Of a stretch of 64,000 bases of DNA, positions 16,947 through 25,837 are shown piece by piece (position 1 is the first letter of the stretch; each line of letters starts with the position of its first letter). The stretch is from Nitrobacter sp039808345 (GTDB taxonomy: Bacteria; Pseudomonadota; Alphaproteobacteria; Rhizobiales; Xanthobacteraceae). Where the stretch lies: NCBI RefSeq assembly GCF_047824785.1, contig NZ_CP181167.1, positions 992,001-1,056,000 of the forward strand. Reading direction: 5' to 3'. The position numbers and the translations under genes are program-made. Below the pieces are notes generated by a model that worked only from the letters and a program-made list of their open reading frames with translations, was not told the DNA's origin and ran no database searches.

Positions 16947-17573
16947 ATGATGAGCTTTCGAGAGCAATTGCGCACTCAACGGTGGGATGATCATCGCTAC
17001 TACCATCACAGCCGCATTAACCAGAGCCTGCATTTTGTCAGCGCCTTCAGCTTTCTCGTTGCGTATGCGTTATTGTTCGTCGACCCGGTCGCCGCCGCGC
17101 TGATCGGCTGGCTGTTCTCCATGACCACAAGGCAGGCGGGTCATTTCTTCTTCGAGCCGAAAGGCTACGATCATGGTAATGAGGCGACCCATGATCACAA
17201 GGAGGAAATCAAGGTCGGCTATAATCTGAATCGGAAGATTGTGCTCATGGCCATCTGGGCGCTGTCACCGCTGGTTCTCTTCCTCGATCCGACACTGTTC
17301 GGTCTCTTTACGCCGTGGGCCTCTCCGGCTGATTTCATGCGTCAGGTCGCCAAGGTGTGGCTGGCGATCGGAATCGGCGGCGTGCTGTTCCGAACCGCTC
17401 ATCTGTTCTTCATTCGCGATGTCGAGACCGGCCTCGTCTGGATGACCAAGATCCTGACCGACCCGTTCCATGATCTCAAACTATACTACAAGGCGCCGCT
17501 GTATCTGATGAAGGGCGAGTTGATCGACCCGGGCCTTGGACAGGTCCAGACGCGCAAAGCGCACTCGAACTGA
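16947..17573 (+). CDS. Polytopic membrane protein with Mpo1/DUF962-like histidine pattern
   Basis: This 208-residue protein has about four hydrophobic segments. The N-terminal RYYHHSRINQSLHFVSAFSF and the later RQAGHFFFEPKGYDHGN resemble the histidine pattern of Mpo1/DUF962 proteins (H-x2-N-x3-H and Q-x2-GH-x2-FE), which in yeast are Fe-dependent 2-hydroxy fatty acid dioxygenases. Here the match is partial and the rest (HDHKEEIKVGYNLNRKIVL) is specific to this group, so the function stays open. Its place between PmtA and lipid-head-group genes fits a role in membrane lipid metabolism. Two ATG codons in tandem (16947, 16950) are possible starts. Confidence 0.65.
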   Translation: MMSFREQLRTQRWDDHRYYHHSRINQSLHFVSAFSFLVAYALLFVDPVAAALIGWLFSMTTRQAGHFFFEPKGYDHGNEATHDHKEEIKVGYNLNRKIVLMAIWALSPLVLFLDPTLFGLFTPWASPADFMRQVAKVWLAIGIGGVLFRTAHLFFIRDVETGLVWMTKILTDPFHDLKLYYKAPLYLMKGELIDPGLGQVQTRKAHSN

Positions 17574-17579
17574 AATGCT

Positions 17580-17618
17580 CGGCAAGACGGCCGCCTGCTC
17601 ACCGCGGCCGTCTTGCCG
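17580..17618. terminator. Bidirectional terminator hairpin between convergent genes
   Basis: A perfect 15 bp stem (CGGCAAGACGGCCGC, 17580-17594, paired with 17604-17618) with a 9-base loop lies between the plus-strand membrane-protein gene and the minus-strand aminotransferase gene. It overlaps the last codons of the aminotransferase. There is no long T run, so termination efficiency is uncertain. Confidence 0.75.
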
Positions 17619-19263
17619 TGATCATCTCCTTCAGGATTTGCCGGCGCACGCTTTTGTTGGTGAGCGAGGGATTGCGCCACCACCAGCCATCCCGCTTCAT
17701 ATTCCCGGCCGCTGTCACGAAGCGGTCCGCGACAGCGGCAAAGTCGGCGTCGCTGTAGTTCAGGCTGAAGATCAGGCGGCCGGTGCCGACCCAGCTCAAA
17801 GCGAGCCCTTCGGCTCGCAGATAGTATTGAAGCATCCAGTTGTAGCGGGACGGCTCGGTGTAATGCACCGTCCAGATCGACGACAGATTGCCTACCTGCA
17901 CCGGAAGATCGCGTGCGCTCAGCAGGTCGTTCAGATGTTTCGCACGTCCGTTCCAGGTCTCATCGAGACCGTCATAGATCGCGTGGAAGCCCGGAGCGGC
18001 GAGCCGGCTCAGGAATTCGTCCATCGCCGCCATGACGTAGGGATGCGAATTGAAGGTGCCGCGAGCGAAGCAGATGTCGGCGGGCCGATCGTCGCGGAAT
18101 CGTCGCATCAGATCCTTGCGGCCGCAGACCGCGCCGACAGGAAGGCCGCCGGCCAGGCTCTTGCCATAGGTCACCATGTCGGCGCGGACGCCGAAATATT
18201 CCTGCGCGCCGCCCGCGGCGAGTCGGAAGCCGACGAAAACCTCATCGAAAATCAGAACGATGCCCCGCTCGGTGCATATCTCGCGCAGTCGTCGCAGCCA
18301 TTCGCTGTAGGCGGCGCGGTCGAACCGGCTTTTGCGGGAACTGTCGACCAGCGCGGAATCAGCGGGCGCTCCGGCGTTGGGATGAAGCGCCTGCAAGGGG
18401 TTCACCAGAACGCAGGCGATATCGCGCCGCGTCTTCAGGACATGGAGCGTCCGCTCCGACATGTCGGCGAGAGTATAGGTCTCGTGCGGCGGCATCGGAT
18501 TGCCCACGCCGGGCTGAACGTCGCCCCACCAGCCGTGATAGGCCCCGGCAAAGCGGACCAGATGCGATCGGCGCGTATGATAGCGGGAGAGCCGAACCGC
18601 CTGCATCACGGCTTCGGTGCCGGACATGTGAAACGAGACTTCGTCAAGACCGGAGATTTCGCAGAGCCCGCGAACATTGTCAGCAATCACGGGGTGATAG
18701 GGCCCCAGCACGGGCCCGAGATCATGCGCGCGTTTTTCCGCCGCCGTGATGCAATCCTTGTAGAAATCGTTGCCGAAGATGTTGACGCCGTAGGAGCCGG
18801 CCAGGTCGTAGAAGACATTGCCGTCGACGTCGGTGACGGTGACGCCGCGCGAGGACTGCATGAAGGCGCTGGTCGAAAGATGCTCGCGCACCGTCCGGCT
18901 GTACTGAAAGGGCACCCGATAGGTCTCGGTGAACTGCAGATCGGAGATCCGGCTCGAAACCTCCGCGGTCATCCGTCGGCCCTTGGCGTAGCGTTCTTCA
19001 TACAGGCGGGCGAGCCGGAAGAAAGCCTCTCTTCGTTGCTTGACGATTTCCGGCGGCGCGCCGTCGGAACAGAAAAAGTCGTCGTCATCGAATTCGTAGA
19101 ACGGCAGCAGCCGGGCAACCGTCCTGGACAATCTGGAATGACCGGTCAGCGAGCGGTGCTTGGCCCGCGAAAGCGCCAGCCGGGCGTTCAGTTTGGGAAG
19201 GGCCGCTGCTGCGCCGCCAATCGCGGCGGCGGACAGGGCCAGAATCGGAAGAGGCAGGTCCAT
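17599..19263 (-). CDS. Membrane-anchored class III aminotransferase (glutamate-1-semialdehyde aminomutase-like fold)
   Basis: This 554-residue PLP enzyme has the class III pattern: DVDGNVFYDLAGSYGVNIFG, FHMSGTEAVMQAVRLSR, RFAGAYHGWWGDVQ, LIFDEVFVGFRLAAGG (Asp340) and MVTYGKSLAGGLPVG with the PLP lysine at residue 368. Unlike soluble hemL enzymes it has about 110 extra residues at the N terminus, starting with a hydrophobic helix (ILALSAAAIGGAAAALP), so it is probably tethered to the membrane. Substrate unknown. The neighbours suggest amino-group transfer on a lipid head group or its precursor, which is inference. It is transcribed against the other genes of the cluster. Its start lies 34 bp from the divergent psd start. 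Confidence 0.8.
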   Translation of the reverse strand: MDLPLPILALSAAAIGGAAAALPKLNARLALSRAKHRSLTGHSRLSRTVARLLPFYEFDDDDFFCSDGAPPEIVKQRREAFFRLARLYEERYAKGRRMTAEVSSRISDLQFTETYRVPFQYSRTVREHLSTSAFMQSSRGVTVTDVDGNVFYDLAGSYGVNIFGNDFYKDCITAAEKRAHDLGPVLGPYHPVIADNVRGLCEISGLDEVSFHMSGTEAVMQAVRLSRYHTRRSHLVRFAGAYHGWWGDVQPGVGNPMPPHETYTLADMSERTLHVLKTRRDIACVLVNPLQALHPNAGAPADSALVDSSRKSRFDRAAYSEWLRRLREICTERGIVLIFDEVFVGFRLAAGGAQEYFGVRADMVTYGKSLAGGLPVGAVCGRKDLMRRFRDDRPADICFARGTFNSHPYVMAAMDEFLSRLAAPGFHAIYDGLDETWNGRAKHLNDLLSARDLPVQVGNLSSIWTVHYTEPSRYNWMLQYYLRAEGLALSWVGTGRLIFSLNYSDADFAAVADRFVTAAGNMKRDGWWWRNPSLTNKSVRRQILKEMITARRPR

Positions 19264-19297
19264 GCCGCCAGCGCTATCCAACCCCTCTGACAGGTTC

Positions 19298-20194
19298 ATG
19301 ACAATGAGAAAGCTGATCGCGGCCCTGACCGAGCAGGAGGATCTGAATTTCCTGCTGACCAACCGGATTCCGCGAGCCACGCTGACCCGGTTCATGGGAT
19401 GGTTCGGCAAGATCGAGCAGCCCCTGATCCGGGATCTCTCGATCGCTTGCTGGTGTTTGTTCTCCGATCTCGACCTGAGCGAAGCGCGCAAATCCAGCTT
19501 CAAGAGCCTGCATGATTGTTTTACGCGGGAGTTGCTTCCGGGATCGCGCCCGCCGGACCCTGACCCCGCGATTGTGGTCAGCCCTTGCGACGCAATCGTC
19601 GGGGCGTTCGGGAAGGTGGCGGATACAGAGCTTTTTCAGATCAAGGGCGCGCCTTATTCGCTGCTGGACCTGCTCGGCGATCCGGCGCTGGTGGAGGCCC
19701 ACCGGAACGGCCGCTTCATCACCCTGCGGCTGACATCGAGCATGTACCATCGCTTTCATGCGCCGCACGACTGCCGGATCGATAGGGTCACGTTCATTCA
19801 TGGCGATGTATGGAACGTGAACCCGATCGCACTGAAGCGGGTCGAGCGGCTGTTCTGCAAGAACGAGCGGGCCGTGCTTCAGACGCGGCTGATAACCGGC
19901 GAGACGCTCACCCTGGTGCCGGTGGCGGCGATTCTGGTCGCGGGCATCCGGCTGCACTTCATCGATGTCACGCTCAACGCTCGAACGAAAGGAACGGCGG
20001 TTTTTCATTGCGATTCCAGCGTGAAAAAAGGCGAGGAACTCGGCTGGTTCGAGCACGGATCGACGATCATTATGCTGGCCTCGGATGAGTTCGAATTCTG
20101 CGACAACGTGGTGGAATCGGCGCGGCTGAAGGTAGGTCAACCTCTTATGCGACGGGCTGCCGGGACAGGGGTGCGGGAGCCGGATCAGGCTTGA
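19298..20194 (+). CDS. psd: Phosphatidylserine decarboxylase-family proenzyme
   Basis: This 298-residue protein of the PSD family converts phosphatidylserine to phosphatidylethanolamine with a pyruvoyl group made by self-cleavage. Conserved parts are FTRELLPGSRPPDPDP, VVSPCDAIVGAFGKV, SMYHRFHAPHDCRI, HGDVWNVNP, and the cleavage region LGWFEHGSTIIML, where GST supplies the serine. Classical enzymes have LGST; here it is HGST, as in other PSD-like proteins. Most proteobacterial genomes of this group have a separate short-type psd, so this may be a specialised paralogue. Starts at 19298 and 19304 are both possible. Confidence 0.85.
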   Translation: MTMRKLIAALTEQEDLNFLLTNRIPRATLTRFMGWFGKIEQPLIRDLSIACWCLFSDLDLSEARKSSFKSLHDCFTRELLPGSRPPDPDPAIVVSPCDAIVGAFGKVADTELFQIKGAPYSLLDLLGDPALVEAHRNGRFITLRLTSSMYHRFHAPHDCRIDRVTFIHGDVWNVNPIALKRVERLFCKNERAVLQTRLITGETLTLVPVAAILVAGIRLHFIDVTLNARTKGTAVFHCDSSVKKGEELGWFEHGSTIIMLASDEFEFCDNVVESARLKVGQPLMRRAAGTGVREPDQA

Positions 20195-20535
20195 CATCGA
20201 TGGTGAATGACGTCCCCTCAGCTCAACGATGACTGGATAGCTGGAGCCCTTCTGTTTCTGACAGAAACAGAAGCGAGGCTCTATGATGTTGATCTGACGT
20301 AGTTTCTTTGCGTGAATCGATGCGCGCGTGGCCTGAAAGCTCCAGGAGAGAAACGAAAAGCGTTCTCGATCTGCGCGGCGAATCCGCTGCTGCTCAGCAA
20401 GTGCGACGATAGGTAGCGCTGCGGCGTCAGTCTGAAACCATGGCCCTGAAAAATGAGCTCTTTCGCGTGGCTCTGGCGTTGCGAGGTGGTGCAGAAAAGC
20501 ATCTATGTAGATTGATATGAAGATGACCTCACGGG
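20195..20535. other. Upstream region of the TonB receptor with a diverged repeat B
   Basis: From about 20240 to 20330 a diverged copy of the hairpin repeat is visible (TTCTGTTTCTGACAGAAACAGAAG, GACGTAGTTTCTTTGCGTGAA). The rest, to 20535, shows no gene. Confidence 0.5.
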
Positions 20536-20552
20536 TTTAGATGAATTCTATA
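20536..20552. promoter_or_regulatory. Iron control element-like box (Irr/ICE)
   Basis: TTTAGAT-GAA-TTCTATA matches 12 of 14 defined positions of the rhizobial ICE consensus TTTAGAA-N3-TTCTAAA, which Irr binds. It lies 73 bp before the start codon of a TonB-dependent receptor gene, a usual place for such a box. Irr would act here under low iron. The call rests on pattern alone. Confidence 0.55.
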
Positions 20553-20625
20553 ATAAAGACTTTGTCGTTTCATGTAGAAGCGCACCCACACATTAGGAAC
20601 TGATTGTTTTGGGGGCTCTACGGTT

Positions 20626-22980
20626 ATGACCAAGAAGCTTGAGGTGCAGCTTTATTCGTCGATTTCTCATCTGGCTTTGTCAGCCGGACTTGCGGTGTCG
20701 CTGGCTGCGATCGCTCAGCCGGCGTCGGCGCAATCATCTCGGTCATCCAGCGCCATTGCCCTCGATACCATCAACGTCGAAGGGGAGGGTGGGACCGCAG
20801 GCGCTGGTGAAGGCGCATACAATGTGACGACGGCCTCTTCACCGCGGCAGACCGCGCCGTTGCTCGATACGCCGCAATCCGTGACGGTCGTGCCGCAGGC
20901 GGTTATTCGCCAGACCGGCGCACGCAATCTCACGGAAGTGTTGCGCACCACGCCGGGCATTTCATTCGAAGGTGGCGAGAACGGTTTCGGCACTTCGGGC
21001 AACACCTTCCAGATGCGCGGCTTCGATGCCAGCGGCAGCCTCTTCATCGATAACGTGCGTTCAAACGGCAGCTACACGCGCGACATATTCAACGTGGACC
21101 GCGTCGAGGTGTTCAAGGGGGCCGCGGCGGATAACGGCCGCGGTAATGCCGGCGGCTACATCAACATGGTCACCAAGCTGCCGTCGCTGCAGAACTTCAC
21201 CCAGTTCGACACCTTCTCCGGTTTCTCCGAATACGGCAACCAGCCGCAGAAGCGTGGCACCGTCGATCTCAACTACATCGTCGCGCCCAACACCGCCGTG
21301 CGCTTCAACGCCATGCTTGAACAAAGCGGCATTCCCGGTCGTGACCTGGCTGAAAACAAGGCCTGGGGCGTTGCGCCGTCGGTCGCCCTGGGTCTCGGCA
21401 CCGATTTCCGCGCGTTCATCGCTCTCGAGCACATGTCGAGGCGGGATCGTCCGGATTGGGGCGTGCCGGGGGCGACCGTTCCTGGTCTGGTAACCTATGA
21501 TCCTGCAACGATGGGTGTTCGCCGCAACGCGTTCTACGGTTTACGCTCTGACTTTGACAATGTGGACGCCGACCGCGTGCTCGGTCGTTTCGAATACGAC
21601 ATCACCCGGCGCATCACGATCAGCAACCAGACGGTCTGGGCGCAGGTCGATCGGACGACGCGCTACACGATGCCGGCCGGCTTCACCGCGCCGGCTACAG
21701 CGCCGACCAGCACGATGTTCTACGGCCGGCGCAACCAGACGGTCAGCAACATCACCAACATGACCATCGATGTGGACACCGGTCCGTTCAATCATAAGAT
21801 CGCGACGGGTATCGAGTTCAATCACGAATCGTCTGATGCTAACCGGTTCGGCTCGGTCAATTCGACGACTAATCCGGCCCTGATTGCCAACGTGTTTGAT
21901 CCCAATCCCGACCGTGTCGGAGCTTTGCCTTTCAACCCGACGCAAACCAATCGCGCCAATATATCCACCGCCGCAGCTTACTTCTACGATACCATCAAGC
22001 TCTCCGAGCAGTGGCAACTCACGGGCGGCCTGCGCGCCGAGCATTACAAGGTCGATATCAACAGCCGCACCATCGCTGGCGGGCCATCCGACATCGGAAA
22101 CTTCAATGACACCCGCACCACGCTGAACGGCAAGGTCGGCCTGGTCTATAAGCCGGTGCGGAACGCCTCCATCTATGGCTCGTTCGGCGTTTCGCATCTG
22201 CCGCCGGGTTCCTATCTCTCCAACGAGGATATTGCGCGCGAAGGCGGCAACGCCTTTCCCGGCCTCGTGCCAGGGGCTCCTCCGGTGCGTTTTCATAACT
22301 ATGAACTGGGCAGCAAGCTGGACTTCTTCAACAAGCGGTTGATGGTCGCCGCCGCCCTGTTCCGCACCGAGAAGGTCAACCAGCCGATGACCGGCCGTGA
22401 TCCTGGTGAGACTGTGGACAGCCTGAAGGGCTTCGGCAGGCAAGTCGTACAGGGTGTCGAACTGAGCATCACCGGGGCTCTCACCGAAAACTGGAACGTG
22501 TTCGGCGGCGCCGCCTTCATGGATAGCAGACGCGAGCACAGCGCTTATCTCGACCTCGTTCGCCGCACCGCGAATCCCGCCGATTTCGCCGCGGGTCCGG
22601 GCGTGGGCGGCCCGTGGACCTCGACCAACGGCGACGCGCTGGCCTTCACGCCGCGCGCCACCGCCAATCTGTGGACCACCTATCATGTTCCGATGACCAA
22701 CCTCACGATCGGCGGCGGCATCCGGTATGTAGGCACATCCTATCTGGGCCGGCCGGACAATGCGCTTCGTATCATCCCGAATGGCAAGTACGGCCAACTG
22801 CCGGCTTATACGGTGGTCGATTTGATGGCGTCGTATGAACTCCACAAGGATGTCATCGTCCGGTTCAACATCGATAATGTGGCGGACAACCGCTACGCGA
22901 TGTCGACCAACTGGTCCGGCGTTCGTGCTTTGCTTGGTCCGTCACGTAACTACCGCGTGAGCACCAGCTTCAGGTTCTGA
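20626..22980 (+). CDS. TonB-dependent siderophore receptor
   Basis: This 784-residue outer-membrane receptor has a signal peptide ending in AQPASAQ. The plug domain contains SPRQTAPLLDTPQSVTVVPQ, LTEVLRTTPGISFEGGENGF and IFNVDRVEVFKGAAADNGRG. A 22-strand barrel ends YRVSTSFRF with the terminal Phe needed for assembly. LDTINVEGEGG near residue 50 is the TonB-box region. It has no N-terminal signalling (STN) domain, unlike the receptor at 49.8 kb. The ICE-like box upstream and the PiuC gene downstream fit regulation by iron. The ligand is unknown; the nearest class is catecholate-type receptors (Fiu/CirA-like). Confidence 0.93.
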   Translation: MTKKLEVQLYSSISHLALSAGLAVSLAAIAQPASAQSSRSSSAIALDTINVEGEGGTAGAGEGAYNVTTASSPRQTAPLLDTPQSVTVVPQAVIRQTGARNLTEVLRTTPGISFEGGENGFGTSGNTFQMRGFDASGSLFIDNVRSNGSYTRDIFNVDRVEVFKGAAADNGRGNAGGYINMVTKLPSLQNFTQFDTFSGFSEYGNQPQKRGTVDLNYIVAPNTAVRFNAMLEQSGIPGRDLAENKAWGVAPSVALGLGTDFRAFIALEHMSRRDRPDWGVPGATVPGLVTYDPATMGVRRNAFYGLRSDFDNVDADRVLGRFEYDITRRITISNQTVWAQVDRTTRYTMPAGFTAPATAPTSTMFYGRRNQTVSNITNMTIDVDTGPFNHKIATGIEFNHESSDANRFGSVNSTTNPALIANVFDPNPDRVGALPFNPTQTNRANISTAAAYFYDTIKLSEQWQLTGGLRAEHYKVDINSRTIAGGPSDIGNFNDTRTTLNGKVGLVYKPVRNASIYGSFGVSHLPPGSYLSNEDIAREGGNAFPGLVPGAPPVRFHNYELGSKLDFFNKRLMVAAALFRTEKVNQPMTGRDPGETVDSLKGFGRQVVQGVELSITGALTENWNVFGGAAFMDSRREHSAYLDLVRRTANPADFAAGPGVGGPWTSTNGDALAFTPRATANLWTTYHVPMTNLTIGGGIRYVGTSYLGRPDNALRIIPNGKYGQLPAYTVVDLMASYELHKDVIVRFNIDNVADNRYAMSTNWSGVRALLGPSRNYRVSTSFRF

Positions 22981-23019
22981 TGCTTCAGCTTCGAACCTGA
23001 TGCGAGAATCCTTTGAACG

Positions 23020-23048
23020 CCCCGGCGCCGTCGCCGGGGTGTTCTTCT
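23020..23048 (+). terminator. Terminator hairpin after the TonB receptor gene
   Basis: A perfect 8 bp GC stem (CCCCGGCG / CGCCGGGG) with loop CCGT is followed by TGTTCTTCTTTG, 40 bp beyond the receptor stop codon. It probably reduces read-through into piuC. Confidence 0.7.
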
Positions 23049-23106
23049 TTGCGCGAGCGATGAAGATCCGTGCTGGAGCGAGGCTGCCGGGAAAAGGATA
23101 CAGGCG

Positions 23107-23787
23107 ATGATCCAGGTTATTTCGGACGTGCTGACTCCGGACGAACTGAAGCGCTTCCGCGAGTTGCTCGCACAAGCGCAATGGCAGGACGGCCGCGCCA
23201 CCGCGGGTCATGTCGCGGTCCGCGCCAAGGCCAATGAACAGTTGTCGCAAGACGATCCGCTGGGGCAGCAATTGTCCGAGTTTCTGCTGGAGCGCCTCGG
23301 CAAGATCAGCCATTTTATCGCCGCGGCGCTGCCGTTGAAGGTGCTGCCGCCCCGTTTCAACCGCTACACCGGCGGCGGCAGCTACGGCGATCACATCGAC
23401 AACGCGATCTTCTCCGTGCCGGGAGCCGGGGTGCGTATCCGCGGCGACCTTTCCTCCACGCTGTTCCTCAGCGAACCCGGCGACTATGATGGCGGTGAAC
23501 TGATTATCCAGGGCGAGTTCTCCCGGCACCAGTTCAAGCTGCCGGCGGGACAGATGATCCTCTATCCTGCCAGCACCTTCCATCAGGTAACGCCGGTCAC
23601 CCGTGGCTCGCGGCTCGCGGCCTTTTTCTGGACGCAGAGCCTGGTGCGCGAACACTCGCGCCGCGCGCTGCTGTTCGAACTCGACAATACCATTCAGGCG
23701 CTGGCGCGGGACAACCCCGAGCAGCCGGCGGTCGCCCGCCTCACGGGGCTTTATCACAACCTGTTGCGCGAATGGAGCGAGACCTAG
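23107..23787 (+). CDS. piuC: PKHD-type Fe(II)/2-oxoglutarate hydroxylase PiuC
   Basis: This 226-residue protein starts MIQVISDVLTPDELKRFREL, as PiuC/YbiX does. The iron ligands are visible: His96 and Asp98 in YGDHIDNAIF and His159 in STFHQVTPV, with Arg169 in RGSRLAAFF for 2-oxoglutarate. The genes commonly lie beside TonB-dependent siderophore receptors and are iron-repressed, exactly as here, though the hydroxylated substrate is not known. The stop codon TAG is also the first bases of a repeat A element. Confidence 0.95.
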   Translation: MIQVISDVLTPDELKRFRELLAQAQWQDGRATAGHVAVRAKANEQLSQDDPLGQQLSEFLLERLGKISHFIAAALPLKVLPPRFNRYTGGGSYGDHIDNAIFSVPGAGVRIRGDLSSTLFLSEPGDYDGGELIIQGEFSRHQFKLPAGQMILYPASTFHQVTPVTRGSRLAAFFWTQSLVREHSRRALLFELDNTIQALARDNPEQPAVARLTGLYHNLLREWSET

Positions 23788-23893
23788 AGCATCGGACCCG
23801 AAAGTGGGAACCGGTTTTCGGGATAAATCCGATGCTCAATCAATTAACTGGAGCGACGGCGCTGATTCCATTTGACCGGCCGCCGCTCTGGAG
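23785..23893 (+). repeat. Dispersed repeat A
   Basis: This is a roughly 107 bp element beginning CTAGAGCATCGGACCCGAAA. A perfect 10 bp inverted repeat, GAGCATCGGA (23787) / TCCGATGCTC (23828), encloses GTGGGAACCGGTTTTCGGGA. A near-identical copy is at 48525-48631. Both copies are followed directly by a repeat B copy. Confidence 0.9.
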
Positions 23894-24000
23894 CCTCTCT
23901 GCTTCCGATCAAATCAGAAGCGAGATTCCATGATTTTGACTTAACGCGTTTTCTTAACGCGAATAGGTCATCCACTTCGCTCGAAAACGCTATAACACGA
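23893..24000 (+). repeat. Dispersed hairpin repeat B
   Basis: CTTCCGATCAAATCAGAAG forms the hairpin part, followed by AACGCGTTTTCTTAACGCGA and CTTCGCTCGAAAACGCTATA. It ends 2 bp before the next gene, so the promoter of that gene must lie in or before the repeat. Confidence 0.85.
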
Positions 24001-24002
24001 CG

Positions 24003-25112
24003 ATGACCACGCCGCTTGCCAAGCTCACGCAGATTCCGCCGACGGTCGCGGCGGTCGCCGACTACGAGGTGCTGGCGCGTGAGCGCGTGCCGCCCGGAGC
24101 CTGGGCCTATCTTGACGGCGGCGCGGCGGACGAGGTGACCGCGCGGGAGAACCGCGCGGCGTTCGCTCGTCTGCACTTGCGCACACGGGTCCTGCGCGAT
24201 CTCACCAGCGGAAACACGACCTGCGAGTTGTTTGGCACGCGGCTGCGCGCGCCGATCCTGCTCGCGCCTGTCGCCTACCAGAAGCTCGCATATCCGGATG
24301 GTGAACTCGCCACCGTGCTCGGCGCCTCTGCGATGCGGATGGCGATGGTGGTCAGCACGCAGGCGAGCGTCACTCTGGAGGATATCGCACAGGAGGCGCA
24401 GACGCCGCTGTGGTTTCAGCTCTATGTCCAGCACGACCGCGATTTCACGCTTCGTCTCGTGCGCCGCGCCGAAGCCGCTGGCATTCGCGCGCTGGTGGTG
24501 AGCGTCGATGCGCCGATCAGCGGCCTGCGTAACCGCGAACAGCGCATGGGCTTCGCTTTCCCGGGGGACGTGGAGCCGGTCAATCTGCGCGGCCTGACGC
24601 CATCGCCGCGAGCCACCGGCGAGACGCTGTTCGACAGTCCGCTGATAACCAGGGCCGCGACCTGGCGCGACATCGAGAATCTGCGCGAAGCGACCAAGCT
24701 GCCGCTGGTGCTCAAGGGCATCATGACGGCGGAGGACGCCGAGCGGGCTCTCGTGGCCGGCGCCGACGGTCTCATCGTCTCCAACCACGGCGGGCGGGTG
24801 CTCGACGGTCAACCCGCGACCATCGATGTGCTGCCGGAGATCGCGGCCGCCGTATCCGGCCGCGTGCCGATCCTGCTCGACGGCGGCATCCGGCGCGGCG
24901 GCGATGTCTTCAAGGCGCTGGCGCTCGGCGCCAGTGCGGTGCTGATCGGCCGCGCCTTCGTTCACGGGCTGGCCGCGGCGGGCGCGGTCGGCGTCGCCCA
25001 TGTGCTGCGCATCCTGCATGCCGAGCTGGAAGCGACCATGGTGCTCACCGGCTGCCGGGATATCAGTGCAATTTCGCCGGCGTCGATCCGGCGGGCGGGA
25101 CTGCGGACGTAG
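24003..25112 (+). CDS. FMN-dependent alpha-hydroxy-acid oxidase/dehydrogenase
   Basis: This 369-residue TIM-barrel flavoenzyme belongs to the L-lactate dehydrogenase/glycolate oxidase family. Family features in order: WAYLDGGAADEVTARENRAAF, PILLAPVAYQKLAYPDGE, WFQLYVQHDRDFT, LVLKGIMTAEDA (Lys), and the active-site SNHGGRVLDGQPATIDVLPE with the catalytic His and Arg, followed by LLDGGIRRGGDVFKALALGA. The substrate among lactate, glycolate, mandelate and related acids cannot be decided. It lacks a long hydrophobic insert, so it is probably soluble. It stands alone, behind repeats A and B. Confidence 0.9.
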   Translation: MTTPLAKLTQIPPTVAAVADYEVLARERVPPGAWAYLDGGAADEVTARENRAAFARLHLRTRVLRDLTSGNTTCELFGTRLRAPILLAPVAYQKLAYPDGELATVLGASAMRMAMVVSTQASVTLEDIAQEAQTPLWFQLYVQHDRDFTLRLVRRAEAAGIRALVVSVDAPISGLRNREQRMGFAFPGDVEPVNLRGLTPSPRATGETLFDSPLITRAATWRDIENLREATKLPLVLKGIMTAEDAERALVAGADGLIVSNHGGRVLDGQPATIDVLPEIAAAVSGRVPILLDGGIRRGGDVFKALALGASAVLIGRAFVHGLAAAGAVGVAHVLRILHAELEATMVLTGCRDISAISPASIRRAGLRT

Positions 25113-25837
25113 CGTGGTGTTTCAGAAGTTCGCTTTCATTTTCAGCGAGTCCTGCCTGCGTGTTCAGCTTGACCTCAGCGATGACGTCTGAATTGATGGG
25201 AGTGTACCCCTCAGGGGCCTCGCATCCGCAACGGTCGATCGGCACGTCAGGATTTGCCCTGTTGGGCGATCAGGGTGCGGTTTATCCGGAGACCATCGTT
25301 CAGAGCCGGCCGCTATAACGATCGTACCGGCAAGGGCACGCAACAATCTAGAAGGATTCTTAACTGCCCAACGTAGCGAAATGCCGCCGCATTCGATATT
25401 GGAGAGGGACTAAAGCAGTAAGAGGTGTCCTTATCATTTCTGTCTCCTGATGACGATCGACAGATTCGTCACGGCCTCATCCTTTGTTACTCTCGACTTG
25501 TTGTTCTCGACTCTCGCTTCTCATCGAAAGCAACCGTTTGGTGGTTCGAGGATCATCAACGTCGAGCGTGGCTTGGATCGGATGATTGCCGCTATGAACG
25601 ACCAGGGACAATGGAGTGCGGCCGGCCATAATATGAGCGGGCTGTTTCAGCCGATTTGAGCGGGAACTATCGTTTTACTCTGACAAGCCACTTTCGAGGC
25701 TTTCATCTTGCGCTGTATGGAGTGACTCTTCTTCGAAAGCCTTCATCCTTGAGCGGCTATAGAAAAGCTCCCGGCTGCGCTGCCATGGAACGCCGTGTGG
25801 TTCTGCTCAGCCTTCGGGCAGCAGTTTAAGGGACGAA
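25113..25837. other. 725 bp region without a supported gene
   Basis: Between the FMN oxidase and exbB. A 60-codon minus-strand frame (25063-25245) has protein-like composition (CGCEAPEGYTPINSDV), but no ribosome site or family match. A plus-strand frame at 25450-25659 is similar in quality. I accept neither. No iron box like that at 20536 is visible upstream of exbB. Confidence 0.4.

Noticed and set aside
25063..25245. 60-codon minus-strand frame after the FMN oxidase
   Set aside because: Composition is plausible, but it overlaps the 3' end of the oxidase gene and has no ribosome site or recognised family.
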